A DNA stretch of 64,000 nt from Sepiola atlantica (Eukaryota > Mollusca > Cephalopoda > Sepiida > Sepiolidae). The translations under genes were made by a program, and so were the position numbers. The notes beneath the pieces are model-generated. The model made no database searches and was not told the DNA's origin. It saw nothing but the letters and a program-made list of their open reading frames with translations. Within the stretch, counting starts at the first letter, position 1. Each line of letters starts with the position of its first letter. Of this stretch, positions 1-12,515 are shown piece by piece. The DNA is taken from positions 155,756,607 through 155,820,606 of the forward strand of contig OY744520.1 of the NCBI GenBank assembly GCA_963556195.1, in the 5' to 3' direction.

Positions 1-36
<36 letters not shown>
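1..36. repeat. (TA)n(TG)n microsatellite at window edge
   Basis: TA dinucleotides run into about ten TG dinucleotides. The array is cut by the window start, so its true length is unknown. Confidence 0.95.
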
Positions 37-562
37 GATGGAGAAGGAGAGAAAGAGCGGAACAGCTTTATCAAAATAAATTGACAAATGCATTTTGTAC
101 AGATATAAGAAAAATCGAATCTTGTTCCCGAAACTCGGTTTAAAAACCGAGTACGTTAGGCTGATAGTGAGACTAGTAAACGCACCATTGACTCACTTAT
201 TCAGGAAGGATAATAAGAAGTCATTATAGTAGCAGTCAGCCCTCTGACATCATGATGGCTCGGATTCTCGCCTGTCGCTACTGCTTCACCAATACTGTCT
301 TACCGTGGGGATTTTCATGGAGCGAAAATAAATCGAAGTCTTTTAACAGGATTTCAGTGATAGGAAAATTAAGCATTAAGAAAAGGAGAACAAAAATAAT
401 TATTACGTTGTATTTTAGAACAAAATAAAGTTTTATTTCATCAATTGTCTGATGGTCCCAATTTTTCACACAAAAGACAAGGCATTATAAGCTAGTAGCA
501 GTTTGCGACTTCACTTATCAGCGTGGTAAACCCTTAAATTGGGAGCATATACAAATAAATAT
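37..562. other. No gene seen; AT-rich with one small hairpin
   Basis: I see no supported coding region. Positions 133-141 and 144-152 form a perfect 9-bp hairpin (ACTCGGTTT / AAACCGAGT) around a 2-nt loop. Nothing links it to a known RNA family. Confidence 0.6.
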
Positions 563-651
563 ATGTAGAGAGAGAGAGAAAGAGAGAGAGAGCGAGAGCA
601 CGTAAGAAAGAGAGAGAGAGGGAGAGAGAGAAGGAGGGAGTGAGAGAAATA
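563..651. repeat. GA-rich simple repeat
   Basis: Imperfect (GA)n with AAGA, GCGA and GGGA interruptions. The apparent serine/leucine-rich reading on the minus strand comes from the repeat and is not a gene. Confidence 0.9.
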
Positions 652-1549
652 CATAATACATAAATACCAAAACAAAAATAGGTACTTTTATAGAGAACGA
701 CCCGAGTTTCCGTGACTTCCCGATGTCACCGTTTGAGCAGGTTACGGAAGCGCCCGACACTTGGCGAAACTATTAGCAAATCAATTTGCAGCAGGTAGAC
801 GATTACTTATGAAAAAAATGAATTTCTCGACCAGTTGCCTTGTTTTATTTTCTGTACAGGATTACTATTGGAAACTTTCGAATAAAAAAATTAACCAACA
901 CTGAACCCTAACTTTAACTATTAAGCCTAACATTAAAACCTTGAAACAAAAATATTGAAAAGATTGACTAAAAAATAACAGCAAATTAATTTGAATCAGA
1001 TGTTTTGTTGTTTGTTCTAAATGTAAACCTTTTTTTCATTAAAAATATTATTTTTAATGTTTAACACTATTTTGTTTACATTATCTGGCTAACGCAGATA
1101 ACGTAAGAAAATAATAAAAAAACAGTGCAATAATGAAGAAAAAAATGATAAAGAAACAGGTGTTTCGGTGTTTGTTATAAAAAAATCATTTTTTAAAACG
1201 TTTCGTTGCACAGAAAAAAACATTTTTCTAAATTTTTTTTGCATTACAATAGTTCCTTTGACAAAAAAAAATAAGCATATAATTGATATCGTCGATTTAT
1301 GTTAATAATGAGTACTAATTGTAATTTAGGCTTTGATCGCCTAGTTTCCCATGTTTTTACGCGTTTGTTTTGTTTTGTAAAATTAGCAGTGAAGACAACC
1401 ACACTAGAGAAAAAAGCACAGGAGCATTTTACAAATATATTGGTATTTGCTGAAACAATTGTAGGCTTAATAAAGAAAAAGTGTTATCAAATAACGTGAA
1501 TCTTTCTTTTATGATATTGAAATGATATAATATCACATAAAAAAACTGA
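652..1549. other. No gene seen; very AT-rich DNA with A runs
   Basis: Many poly-A and poly-T runs. Open frames are short and show no recognisable domain or coding character. Confidence 0.6.
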
Positions 1550-1632
<83 letters not shown>

Positions 1633-1633
1633 T
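1550..1633. repeat. (TA)n(GA)n compound microsatellite
   Basis: About ten TA units pass directly into (GA)n with a few AAGA interruptions. The same TA-to-GA junction occurs at 46142-46212, where it borders a hammerhead repeat. Confidence 0.95.
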
Positions 1634-3281
1634 GTAAAAATGTGAATAAGATATTATGATCATATGGCGAATAACGGGTTTGAATCGCTGATAACGTTCG
1701 AATACTAAAATACAATTATAAAATAAAAGTATCAAAACCAGAAGATCGGATTTTGATCGTAAATGTTGACTTTAAAAAACAGTATTTCATGAGAAAAAGT
1801 TTGACCGGTTTCTCATTCGTCCTAGTAAATAAACAAAAGTTATAGAGACAAGAGAACTAGAGAACCCTGCTTATAAAATAGAACCACATTCATGTGTGTT
1901 TAGAAATAATGCCTGAAATATTTACACATGTCATATCTTCCTAAGATTGGAATATGTTAAAAAAAAATTAACAATAAAAGTCACAAATCTTGTCTAAACA
2001 AATAAACGACTGACCGCATGTCAACAGAACTGTTCTGGGGGGAGGTAGAAACTAAACAACGATGATATCATATCAGAGGTCAACATTGAAAGGGAATCAC
2101 GTAATTAACACGTTTGTCACGACTTTTATATGGGTGACCATGTGGCTAAATCAGTCAATGGTTTAATTAACTAAATGTCGTCCCGTCCCGTCGTCACCTT
2201 ATCTGAGATTCCACCTATTAGGACAAAAACAGATACAGCGTGTGGATTATTTTGATAGAAAATACAATACATTTCGAATGAAAATATTTGATAAAGTTTG
2301 CGGTTGGATTAAGAGAATGCTGCTGTACAATAGCGCCACGGTATTTTATTGCCGCAGGTTAATCTCAATTGGAATTCTGCATTCAATAAATGTTTCTTCA
2401 TTTGAAAAGTGCGCCCAATCGTGATTTTTTTTCTTTCATAAATAAAAAGAAAGAACTTCCATTGTCCCTTTGAAACATGGCGTCGTGATTGTTTCGAAGC
2501 AGCGTCATACATCATTTGAAATCAATAACGCGTTCATCGATTACATTTGCAGAAACTTGCAAAAATAATAATGGCATAATCAATGCCCTCCCCTGCTGCC
2601 TCTCACGATTTCTGTTAATTTTATCTTAACATTCTCTAACTGTCTCCCCGAGGCGCTTCTCATTTGCTATTGTTTCCGAAACAACGCCAGAAACGCTTCT
2701 ATAATAACCAACCACTCACCTCCCATACACAGTTATCTGAGAATATTGTTATTTCTTAAATTAAAACTGGAATTCGCGATTGGCTTTGTGGACTACTTTC
2801 CAGAGTATGAGTTCGATTGAAACTCTGGGCTGATCTATTCGGTTGAATTAAGCACGAATACAATTGGAAAAAGTTTGAAGCCGAAATTGCCACATCTCTG
2901 AGTAAAATAGTGACATAAGTTTCGGAATTATTTTGATGATAATAGATAGTTAGAATAATTTTTATTATTTGGACTACTGTTCTCATATCAAGACGTATAT
3001 TCACAACGGTTAAGCTGATGTAACCATTGAGCTTTGTAATATTCATCGTTTTATAACTTAGAACACTTGAATGAACTGGACATAATTTCAAAATGACCCA
3101 CTTTATTTAATCAACATAGGATATATAATTCTGATTGACTGGGTCGAAGTGGGTACTTATGTTGTTGTAGTTCTTAATTTCTGCCCGAGGTGTAACTGTT
3201 ACAAACTTTGCTTAAGAATTAGTTTCAAATAACAATCATCTGATGGTTTAAGATTCAATCATTAATATATGTATGTATGTA
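1634..3281. other. No gene seen; anonymous AT-rich DNA
   Basis: Scattered open frames up to about 111 codons (2756-3091, minus) have no motif, splice context or family resemblance that I recognise. The stretch ends at the mariner target site. Confidence 0.55.
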
Positions 3282-4551
3282 TCAGGTTGGAAAAAAAGTA
3301 GTGTCGTTTTTGTCCAACACATTTATTTCACCTGAAACATTCACATTAGGGCATCTTTAATCTTTACAATAATTTGCCCCATTTTATATGACTTCTGTCC
3401 AACGATCAACTAGCTTTTGGATGCCTTCTTCAAACAAGTTTTTTTTACAGAAAAACAAATTTAAATCATTTTTGAGTCGGTCGTTATTTTCATGAATTTC
3501 ATTGTTTAGGTTATGCTGTAACGACCGGAAAATATGTTTGTCGGATGGAGCAATGGCAGGTGAATCAGGTGGATGAGACAACACTTCCCAATTGAAACTT
3601 ATTACCTTTTCCTGGGTGAGTTTTGCTGTGTGAGGTCTCGCGTTATCATGCTGAAGAACTATACCCTTCCTATTGAGTAATGCTGGTTGTTTTTTTTTGA
3701 TAGAGCAATTCTTTGATCATCCAGCTGCGAACAATATTTTACCGCTTTGATTGTTTGATTAGACTCTAGTATCTCATAATGAATCAGTCCTCTCATGTCC
3801 AACCATAAAGAGAGCATAACATTCTTTGGGTGAAGTCCTTGTTTTGGAACAAGCTGTGGACTTTGGTTTTGGTCTAACTTTTGTCGTTTGCTTTGGTATT
3901 CTTGTAAATAACCCATTTTTTTATCTCTAATCACGATTATTTGCAAAAATAGTTCTCGATGATTTCTGGAAAGCAAAGATGTGCAAACAGTCAATCTTTG
4001 ATTTCGTTGAGCGTCAGTCAAATCATGGGGAACCCATAGTCCAAGTTTAAAACTTTTCCGAACTCGTGAGGGTATGAAATAATTGTGGCATGGGTTGTTT
4101 TAAATTGTTGAGCTAATTCCCTGTTGGTATAGTTTGAATTGGTCTCCACAGCGTCTTTAATGGTGTCTTTATAAATTGATTTTGCCCTTCCTGAACGTCG
4201 CTGATCTGACAGGTTAAAGTCTAGAGAAGGAAATTTTGCAAACTACCGTTGACATTTTAAATCATTCAGAACATTTATCCCATAGACAGTTTCAATATTC
4301 CTTGTAGCTTCTGCAGCTGAGTTTCCTTTTCTGAATTCATAGAACATCCAATGTCTCAATTGCTCCTCACTAATTCCATTTTTTGACGGCTGGGACAATT
4401 AAACTTCATATTTTCCAACGAATTAGTATATCTTCATAGCAAAGCAAGATATTAAGACACCAATACACTAAATAATATAGAACTGTGTACAACTTAGGAG
4501 GCTGCAAAGTGATGAAGTAAAAAATACGACATTACTTTCTATCCAACCTAA
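3282..4551 (-). mobile_element. mariner-type DNA transposon, complete ends, inactive
   Basis: A 1270-bp element with inverted termini: TCAGGTTGG at 3282 and its counterpart CCAACCTAA ending at 4551. Both ends continue inward as a roughly 25-bp imperfect repeat with a TAGTGTCG / TAATGTCG core. A TA dinucleotide flanks each side (3280-3281 and 4552-4553), as expected for the TA duplication of the IS630-Tc1-mariner superfamily. Length matches the usual ~1.3 kb. The single transposase gene is on the minus strand and fills most of the element. Members move by cut-and-paste through their terminal repeats. This copy cannot encode a working enzyme, but its termini look intact enough to be recognised in trans. 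Confidence 0.93.
3384..4400 (-). pseudogene. mariner transposase pseudogene (D,D34D)
   Basis: Reading the minus strand, the N-terminal helix-turn-helix region is recognisable near 4380-4260 (EEQLRHWMFYEFRKGNSAA). A TAG at 4243-4245 replaces the tryptophan normally following CQR. The catalytic half follows: the first Asp lies in the stretch after LLSRNHRELFLQ (3960-3930), but the usual GDEKW is degraded to RDKKM. LHPKNVMLSLWLDMRG is well kept. The second Asp is in HDNARPHTAKL (near 3650) and the third in APSDKHIFRSLQHNL (near 3540). Spacing between the last two is exactly 34 residues, the mariner D,D34D signature. The frame is also broken between these blocks. It would bind the termini and catalyse excision and TA insertion if intact. 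Resemblance is to the mellifera/irritans-type mariners; the subfamily is uncertain. Confidence 0.92.
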
Positions 4552-4850
4552 TATCTTGTGTTAAACGAATCGTTACAAATCGGTATGAAAATTTAACATT
4601 AAATTATCCAATATTGGTGACATACGGTAAAACTAAGTAACAAAACCAATATTTGATATGAAATAGATGCACATGCAAACATCTGATATAACAGTAGATT
4701 TAAAACAGTTCTCTGACGTAAGAAAATTTTAAAATATAATCTCATAGCACAATTACATTTTTTAAATTGGGTAATATATATTTTGGAACAAATTCAAAAT
4801 ACAATTACTTCAGAAAATGCTGAGCATAGACAAGAATTCAGAAATAATTC

Positions 4851-4856
<6 letters not shown>
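4552..4856. other. No gene seen
   Basis: AT-rich spacer between the mariner and the next (TA)n array; nothing recognisable. Confidence 0.6.

Positions 4857-4896
<40 letters not shown>
4857..4896. repeat. (TA)n microsatellite abutting a PLE end
   Basis: About 20 TA units. The sequence directly after it is a reverse-oriented PLE terminal repeat (family A, see 17674). Confidence 0.95.
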
Positions 4897-4901
<5 letters not shown>

Positions 4902-6065
4902 GAAAATATAGCTTGGCAATTTAACTACAGAGAGGCGTCCATGTTTTATCCCCGAAGGGAATGATCAAGGCTAAGTGAACGAGTTTATGCTATTGATTGT
5001 TTTAATATATCTAAGTAGTCTAACCATCCAGATATGTTGTGTTATCTCTCTCACAGGTCATTAACAATAAGAAAATACTAAACGAGAGTAGAAGAAGAAA
5101 TATTTTTGAATGAGTGAAAAAGAGATGCATATATTTACAATAACAATAGCATTAAGTAGAACACTTGAAATAGTAATAACTCAAATTCTAATAACAGCCA
5201 GCAAAATAGAAATAAGAAGGTTAATAATGAAGAGAAACACGGTAACTGTAGAACTCGTAAAAAATAACTGCATAAACAAAGCATCGTTTTTCGAGTCACA
5301 ATATATGCCTAGGAAACCCCAAGTAACAACAAATACTATGTACAATAAACAAGGGCTACCAACCATAAAATCACATTCTTTCAAAAAATGCCGATTCTAA
5401 ACATCACTAGCCATTGAACGATTACGGGGAACTCAAAGAAAGCAAACGCTCGAGAATAATTGAGTGGAAAATATTACGATGGGCCAATAAATGTAGACAT
5501 TTAGACCTCCCGCGTAAGTTATGTTGAAAAGGAAAATTGACATTTACATTTTTTAAGATCCTAAACACTTACTAAACTGTAAAAGCGAAATATCAACCCA
5601 TTGTAGACATCGAGAAACTTCTCTTTAAGATAACTACACACATAACAACTAATGAAACAAAATAAACTAAATAAACATGAAATAAAATAAATTATTTCAA
5701 TCACGCACGTGCTCAAATAATGTAATCTAAAAATTCATACACACTTACAAAATAGACGTGCAACACCGAAACTAAAGAAAAAATGTGTAGACAGAAAAAT
5801 CGCCTGGGCCTTTGTTTGAGAGAAGATCTAAGATTAACTCGTAATACAGAAAAAAAACAAATCTAATTGTTTAGTAAGCTAGATTAACTACTACTTAGAT
5901 ATATACACATCATACCAATATTACGTGCAGTTACCCTAGTGGTTTTCTGCGTTGATTAAACATGGGCGCTACTGTGTAGCTTAATTACCACATATATGTT
6001 ATACTACTACTACTAAGCTCTGCTCATTGAACACAGTTACAGTAAATACTGAAAATTAATACACA
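4897..6065 (+). mobile_element. Decayed Penelope-like element with inverted family-A ends
   Basis: The left end (4897-4990) is a degraded reverse-oriented family-A terminal repeat: TATGAAAATATAG...GGCAATTTAACTACAGAGAGGCG. It matches the pattern seen at 17674, 23699 and 28291. The right end (about 5930-6065) is a forward copy containing CTGTGTAGCTTAATTACCAC and AGTAAATACTGAAAAT, as at 19690-19785. Between them lies a PLE linker/endonuclease remnant. The architecture (inverted ends, coding region on plus) matches the elements at 17674-19812 and 19882-22152. The ends are too decayed to judge ribozyme function. Confidence 0.6.
5110..5640 (+). pseudogene. PLE linker and GIY-YIG endonuclease C-terminal remnant
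   Basis: Pieces of the PLE endonuclease C-terminal region can be read in several frames. YGELKESKRSRIIEWKIL (near 5423-5478) corresponds to the conserved 'W-LK...I-W-I' block. LNCKSEISTHCRHRE (near 5572-5617) corresponds to the 'LN-RSE...CRH' block. The N-terminal part of this interval (5110-5400) is open for 96 codons but is poorly conserved. It is divided by stops and frame changes and has no RT. In an active PLE this domain nicks DNA to prime reverse transcription. Assignment rests on the spaced motif order and on similarity to the better copies at 13443-13769 and 19948-20520. Confidence 0.55.
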
Positions 6066-6113
6066 CTATATTATATCATCTTATGATAGTATATGTGTAA
6101 ATACATAAAAAAA

Positions 6114-6129
6114 TATATATGTATATATA

Positions 6130-6182
<53 letters not shown>
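6114..6182. repeat. (TA)n microsatellite
   Basis: Long TA tract with a few TG interruptions, about 50 bp downstream of the PLE right end. Confidence 0.95.
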
Positions 6183-6186
<4 letters not shown>

Positions 6187-7189
6187 AAAGCAAAATAATT
6201 TATCCAAATCTCAGTAAACGTGTTGATGATTTCCATACAAATAGACTTTGTTATAGGAAGATGTATAGTTCATTAAATGTGTTATCGTAGTCAATCAGTA
6301 CGATATTGGCTATCAGAATATGTCATTCCATTTCTCCCTTCAAAACTTATGGTCATCCCAACTATGTAACCGAACGTACAGCAAGATTTTATCGAGAGCA
6401 GTTGGATTTGAGCCCCGAGTTAAACTTAACCACCTGTAGGAAAGGCTAGAAGTTAGTTGAGTAAAAATGAATACGAATACAATTATTCGTTAACTTCGTC
6501 AGTGTTACAACCATTTTAAATAATTCAAGGAATAATCTTCTTGAGAGAATAGACGGTTATGCTTAATTGAATCTGGCAAAGAAAATATTGTAATAAAACT
6601 TGCAACATTTGGGGATAATGTACTGAGTTCAGACGAAGTGAAAAGTAAATGTTTTGGCGGAATCGCTGTTGCGAAGATCTGGAGAACGATGATTACTCAA
6701 TATTCGTCGAGGTATACTATACAAACAAAAAGTTTGGAGGCGAGTCAATAATAATCTAAAATAGATGTGTTACTATTGTCAAGGTCTACAGCAACCGGGT
6801 GATAAGGATGAATGAAAATGAGGGATTATCAGCCGAAACATGACGAACACTACGAGGGTACTTATAATTAGTTCCCAAGCTGTAGGAAAAATTAAAATAA
6901 TAGGAGAGAATGAATATGGTATGTAATAAGGATATGTGCAACGGAAGATCATGTTAGAATAGTGGGCTTGAAACAAGAAAACAATATTAAATATAATTTA
7001 AGCTGACATGATTAAAGGTAGGTTTAAATAGGCTATATGTTCTTAAATAGTTAAGCCAAATTCCAGATCTCGATCTTAGTAAAATTTACGAGGAGCGACA
7101 TATGATAGTTAAAAAAATAACATGCATGAACTAAAAAAAATTTATGTTAATAGTAGAAAAAAATATAAGAACAGAAAATTAATAATTCG
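6183..7189. other. No gene seen
   Basis: Anonymous AT-rich sequence. Short open frames only, with no domain I recognise. Confidence 0.55.
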
Positions 7190-8860
7190 TCGTTGTCAAA
7201 CCACTATCATGTTGTTTGCACAGCAACTGATGAAGCTGAACTACTTGCCCAGCGTATCGCCTTAAACTCCATTTTAATCTCCGCAAAAGCCCACTCTTAA
7301 ATTTTCCATTTTGGACTGAAATCACAATTGATAAATTGGTCATCAATCCATCTCGTGTCAGTAAGATCATACAAAAAGCTTGACACTACCATAGCATGTG
7401 AGGCTGATCTTATACCAGTAATATTATAAAATAAATTATCTGCTGAACTGGTCCCTGTTCTCTCTAATCTCTACAACACAGGTAGAATATTGCTTCCCTG
7501 ATAGCTGAAAAATTGCATCTGTGTTATCAGTTCTCATGAATTCTGGAAATAGAACTATCGCCCCATTAGTCTACTCCCACTTTCCGCTTAACTCTTTGAC
7601 TCCTTAATCAATCTAGCTATAGTTCGTTATCTTGTTAATACTTAACTTCTTCCTGGCCGCCAGTAGAGATTTAGGCCAGCAAGGTCTACTCCGGATATCC
7701 TAACGGTCATCTCTGAACGCATATACCATTCACTGGACTAAGCAGGTGTTGTTAGCATGTAATGCTTCATATAGCAAAAGCCTTTGACAAGATCAAGCAT
7801 AAATGGTTTTCTATGAAGAATACATTTATATGGTATTACTGGACAACTATTTAATATAATTAGATACTTTCTAACGGAAGTAAATATTCAGGTTGTCCTC
7901 GATGGCCAACAATCTAATCAACATAACATAAATGCAGGTGTACCTAAGGAATCGATCCTTTGACATTTTTTGTTCCCGATTTTCATGAACGACCTCTCTG
8001 ATAACATTGTGTCTGAGATGGGCATATGTGCTGACGACACCACGTTCTACTCTCGTTATATGGGTAAGACGGACGGGCACATATCCGAGGCAATGGCTAA
8101 ATCCTTAGAAAGTGACCTCCAGTCTGTAGTTGAATGTTGTCATATAATGATGGTAAGATTTAATGCTGCTAAGACAAAGCCCATTTCCTTCAACTATTAC
8201 AAAACACCTCTTACACTGCCGATTGCCATGGCAAAAAAACATTCTACCTGGGAGTTCAACGTTCAAACTCCCTGACATAAAATTCACAGATAGCATGAAT
8301 TGGAACAAATGCATAGAAGATTTTGCCATGGCTGTTGCATAGTAGTTGGGCTTCCTTTACGGTGCTAGAAAACTTTTCACACCTTAAAGTGTCCTGCATT
8401 TATACTAAACTACAATCCGCCTATGCATGTACTATTGTTATTACACATAGGCTAGTGCATCATCTACTTGTTTGTCGCTTTTAGACAAGGCCCAAAAAAG
8501 AGTCGTTAATCTAATAGGGCCCTCACTAGCCACCAAGCTTCAGCCCCTTTCCTTTTACTGAAATGTTGCAACCTCGTGCTTGTTGTTTCAAGTAGTTTAA
8601 TGGAATGTGCTTCGATGAACTTGCTGATATGCTACCCCCCTCGGCGTAAATTAACTCGACCAACCCGACAATCAGCTAAATCCCATCCATTCGCTGTGGA
8701 GGTCCCCAGATTCCGGAGAGTATTCTACTCCAATAGCTTGTTTCCTCGTGCTGCCGGCCTTTGGAACACTTTTTCCGATTTCTGCTTCCTGACTGTATCG
8801 ACATGCAGACATTTAAGACTAATGTAAACAGGCATCTCGCTGCACAATTTGGGATGACCT
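7190..8860 (+). pseudogene. LINE reverse transcriptase pseudogene (copy A)
   Basis: The RT is split over frames by stops and indels. The best piece, 7970-8275 (101 codons), reads FPIFMNDLSDNIVSEMG and then CADDTTFYS. The catalytic box at 8027-8038 is CADD where copy C has FADD, so both metal-binding aspartates survive. A C-terminal piece at 8576-8827 keeps RRKLTRPTRQSAKSHPF and RFRRVFYSNSLFPRAAGLW, the conserved post-RT region of this LINE group. Upstream blocks (7200-7960) match the fingers and palm of copy C, with many stops. It is more decayed than copy C and not functional. Confidence 0.85.
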
Positions 8861-8940
8861 GCAATAATTTCAGCCTAATATTCAGTATCCTTTTACGTCT
8901 ACAGTTGCAGCATGACTTGTTTGGGTTGAACTCTGTAACA
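7190..8940 (+). mobile_element. LINE copy A (Jockey/CR1 superfamily), 5'-truncated
   Basis: Collinear with LINE copy C. Its start matches copy C near 38432 and its end matches near 40170, so it lacks the endonuclease domain and begins just upstream of RT. The 3' end carries the family tail (TTTTACGTCTACAGTTG...CTTGTTTGGGTTGAA), seen also in copies B, C and D. The 5' truncation is typical of target-primed reverse transcription. I did not find an unambiguous poly-A tail or target-site duplication. Confidence 0.85.
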
Positions 8941-8984
8941 AAACATAAGAAAACACAACTAAAAATATTAAATCACTGTAACCC

Positions 8985-9360
8985 AAACACTCACAGATAG
9001 ATTAACAAACATTGCCCTTCTCAAAGCAACTGTAGAAACTGAAACATCCGTCTTCTTATAAATGGGGGTCTTAAAGGCAATATATATTTGAATGAAACTT
9101 CAACTAACAACAGCAACAACAATAAAGAGAAGATAGATATACGCGCAAGAATAAAACGTGTTTTATGAATGCCTAACCTTACATATGATGACTCTCAGAA
9201 ACTCAATATACAATAACAGCATAAGCCTGTCATATATGTATGGGAACAAAAAAATAGAAATATACATACTAGTACTTGACATAACCCTTTTTCCTCGGGT
9301 TTTTAGCCATCTAATGTTCCTTATTTTATATTCCCTTTCTTAAATTCCAAGATAAAGTAA
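8985..9360 (+). pseudogene. Possible PLE linker/endonuclease scrap
   Basis: Downstream of LINE A, short stretches resemble the PLE linker and endonuclease in order. NCRN followed by NGGLKGNIYLNET (near 9024-9105) resembles the Cys-rich 'C-CR...CPL-G-CL...Y' linker. SLSYMYGNKKIEIYILVLDI (near 9220-9285) resembles the 'LS-Y-W-LK...I-W-I' block. There are stops and no GIY-YIG core. This is weak and may be chance; a profile search of all frames would decide. Confidence 0.3.
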
Positions 9361-9793
9361 TTAATTGAACGAAACAACAAATGACGGTTGGTGAAAATAC
9401 ATATCTTAATTTAAGAGTATGTTAGGTCAATATTTAAGCTGTTTATGGATGATTAAAATAGAAACAGCGAAAAGCATAACATGTGTATATGTCGCGACTA
9501 GGATACATACAAATCATAGTTCCATTTGGAAAAAAAGGATACGTTGCTGAAACTAGGTACTGATTTAAATTAAGGCTTTGTTTGTCTTGTTTCTTTTCAT
9601 TGTTTCAACTTTGTTTCATGTAATTTGCACTGAGGATAAACACACTAAGAAATAATTGTAAATGAGTATTTTACGTACTTCCTGGTGTAGAGCAAAGCAA
9701 TTGTATGCTGAATTTAAAAAAAACGCATGTTGTGAAACGATGTGAATCTGTCATTAACAACACTGGATAATGGTATAAAATTAAATTAACAAT

Positions 9794-9796
<3 letters not shown>
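9361..9796. other. No gene seen
   Basis: AT-rich spacer with no recognisable feature. Confidence 0.55.

Positions 9797-9836
<40 letters not shown>
9797..9836. repeat. (TA)n microsatellite
   Basis: About 20 TA units; no recognisable repeat at either edge. Confidence 0.95.
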
Positions 9837-9840
<4 letters not shown>

Positions 9841-9936
9841 AGGTGTACTAAAAGCGAACTTTTAGGAAAGGTAAAACCCTATTGTGAAGAGTATACAGCT
9901 CAATATCCAGGATAGAGCAGGTAGAAATTCTCCTTC

Positions 9937-9938
<2 letters not shown>

Positions 9939-9977
<39 letters not shown>
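9939..9977. repeat. (TA)n microsatellite
   Basis: About 19 TA units. Confidence 0.95.
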
Positions 9978-9980
<3 letters not shown>

Positions 9981-11463
9981 AAATAATAAATAATACAGTC
10001 GCTTGTAAATAAGATAATAAATACATAAATACATGAATAAATAAACATATGAATGAAATAAGAAGGTGATACAATAAATAAACTAAATAAAATCACAACA
10101 ATATATAAAAAATTAAAGGAATAAATATACACAATAGAAATAAAGAACAGATATGCCGTGCATACATAAAGAAGTCTACCTATAACATAAATTATTGATT
10201 CTTAGTAGACTGTGATAAAAAATAAATTAAACAATCTAACACTAAAGTGAAAAAGTTGTACAAAATAATTAAGACCCGGAAGTAAAAACACGGGAAGTAT
10301 AACAAATAATGAATTCAACCAGAGATTAAATTGTTTGAAAATCGCGCGCATGTACGTACATCCATAGTCACGGTAACAACAACGTATGTTATCTTATAAC
10401 ATGTACATATAACAATGGTGAATTAGACACCTAGCTTATCTTTCTTAATTATTGTTATGAACTTTTACTTATTTATTTGTTATTTTTATACATGTTATCA
10501 TTTATTAATTATTTTTATAAAGCTTTATCTGAAAGGATATCGAACCCCTTGTTTGTATTTTCATCTGCTTTTTTGATTGGGCTCGCTTTCAAATCCGTAT
10601 AGTAATAATTGTTAAATAAAAAGACATTAATTCGTCTCTAGATACAATAAATATCCCCATAAGAGAGCCTGTCAGGAAGTGTACAGTGAAGTAAGAATTG
10701 CTCAATTATGGGCAGCACGTATGTTGAACCGACAGTGACAAGGAGAAGCCTAGAACGACTGAAAACAATGTTGATATGAACAGAAATAGATTAGTGTGCT
10801 TCATATTATTCTTTCTTGTAGATAGTTTCGCAGACTAGCCTTGAGAGACTAATATACTTAACTATGCAATTCATATCTAGGGGTATATAAACCCATACCT
10901 TGCTAAGATGATGAGTCAAAATGATGCAATAGAACCGATAGAATTAAAACCCGCCACTCCGAGCCTTACAGTCCGCATCTATAACCATGACAACAAATGT
11001 ACAGACAAGCAATGTGGTTAGGATCCTTCGTCTTATATGTTTTCCCAAATTCTTGTACATTTTATTATTCTCATACATTCCGTTTAATTCTCATAATTAA
11101 ATTATAATCTCATGTATTTGAATATATATACATGTAAATTTAAATACACACGACAATACACACACGCATAAATATATATATAACTGCCCTGTTTTTAAAT
11201 CTCCGAAACAGTTACATGGTAAACAGCTAAAGAACCCCATGTTAATATTAGATGGTTACGTTAAGGTCTCCTGCTTTTGTTTCACTGTTAGATACTTAAT
11301 CCCCCTTTTTATTTTATTTACTTACTGTTATATATTATTTATTTATGAATTTTCCAAAAAATGTTAAGTCTACACTATTTTGCATTTAGTTAGTTTCTCT
11401 GGGAATTTAAACTGCATTTTCCTTTTTTTTGTCTTTTTGTTTAAAATAACTCAAAGCTTCTTT

Positions 11464-11467
<4 letters not shown>
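9978..11467. other. No gene seen
   Basis: Long AT-rich stretch without coding similarity, RNA genes or obvious repeats. Confidence 0.55.

Positions 11468-11525
<58 letters not shown>
11468..11525. repeat. (TA)n microsatellite abutting the PLE inverted arm
   Basis: About 29 TA units. The 990-bp left arm of the composite PLE begins at the next base (11526). Confidence 0.95.
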
Positions 11526-11529
<4 letters not shown>

Positions 11530-12515
11530 ATGCTTTTATTCAAACATGTACAAGGTCTGCTACACTGGCATGTCGATGTTATCGATCTACAGCTCTCAAG
11601 AGCTGAGGTCTCATCAGGCAGAAAATTGTTTTTTGATTCAACTGGTTGCTGAATTCCAGGGAGAATGAAGTCAAGCAAAAAAGAAGAGGAGAAAGAAATA
11701 AAAGTCATGTGACCGATTTTAAAATATGATTGCCGTTAGAAATTACTATTTTCTTATTTTTATCTTTTTTATATTTTATATATATATATCCAACGCTGAG
11801 CTGGGGTAGAAAGGGGGGGGCGAGGAAAAGAAAAAGATACAATTGCTGTCAGAAAAGTTTAATTTACAGCTATTTATATTTTTATTTTGTATTTTTATCC
11901 AACGCTTAGTTAGGGTGGGGGGGGGGGTGGAAGAAAAAGAAAGAGAAAGGGGTTGAGGGGTGTTAGGAGTGGATGTCTATAGCCATTTAGGATTTGTTGC
12001 GGGAATGGTTCTGAGTTAAATTCATATTTATTTTTATTCAGCGCTGGGCTGGATAAAGAGGGGGGTCGGGGGGAGATTAAACAAGAGCGAAAGAGAAGAT
12101 GAAGAAAGAGGGGGAGGGGGGGTTTCAAATTTGTCGTGTCTGTTTCCTGTCAATGCAGACATATAACAATTACATGACACCCAGCTTACGGGGATATTTT
12201 AGTTTAAACTCATTGGTGGATTTATGGCCTTATTGTTAATAAATTATGTTGTTATATTTTGATCAATTGGCATTTAATTTTGATTATTTTGATGGATAGT
12301 TAAATGTATTTTAAATAATATTTATCAGTTAATTAATAAAACATAATGGTAATTGTCTTTATTTTTAGTAAGATTCATATATGGATTATTGGCAGTAATA
12401 TTAGTAGGTTAGTTCTAGGTACTAATGAGTTAAAACATATTGGGAATTATTCTTGGTAAGGGTCGTATATAAGTTTATGACATTGATATTGATGGATTAT
12501 ACTATTATATTTAGT
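11526..12515 (-). repeat. Left inverted arm (PLE 3' region)
   Basis: Reverse complement of 14541-15533 with only scattered substitutions and small differences in C/G runs. It contains the GTCACATGACTT motif (outer third) and the CTGATGAG / GATCGATAACATCGACATG block near its outer end. Apparent 72- and 85-codon frames here mirror those of the right arm and are non-coding. Confidence 0.93.

Noticed and set aside
2756..3091. 111-codon frame on minus
   Set aside because: No domain, no coding bias visible and no related copy in the window.
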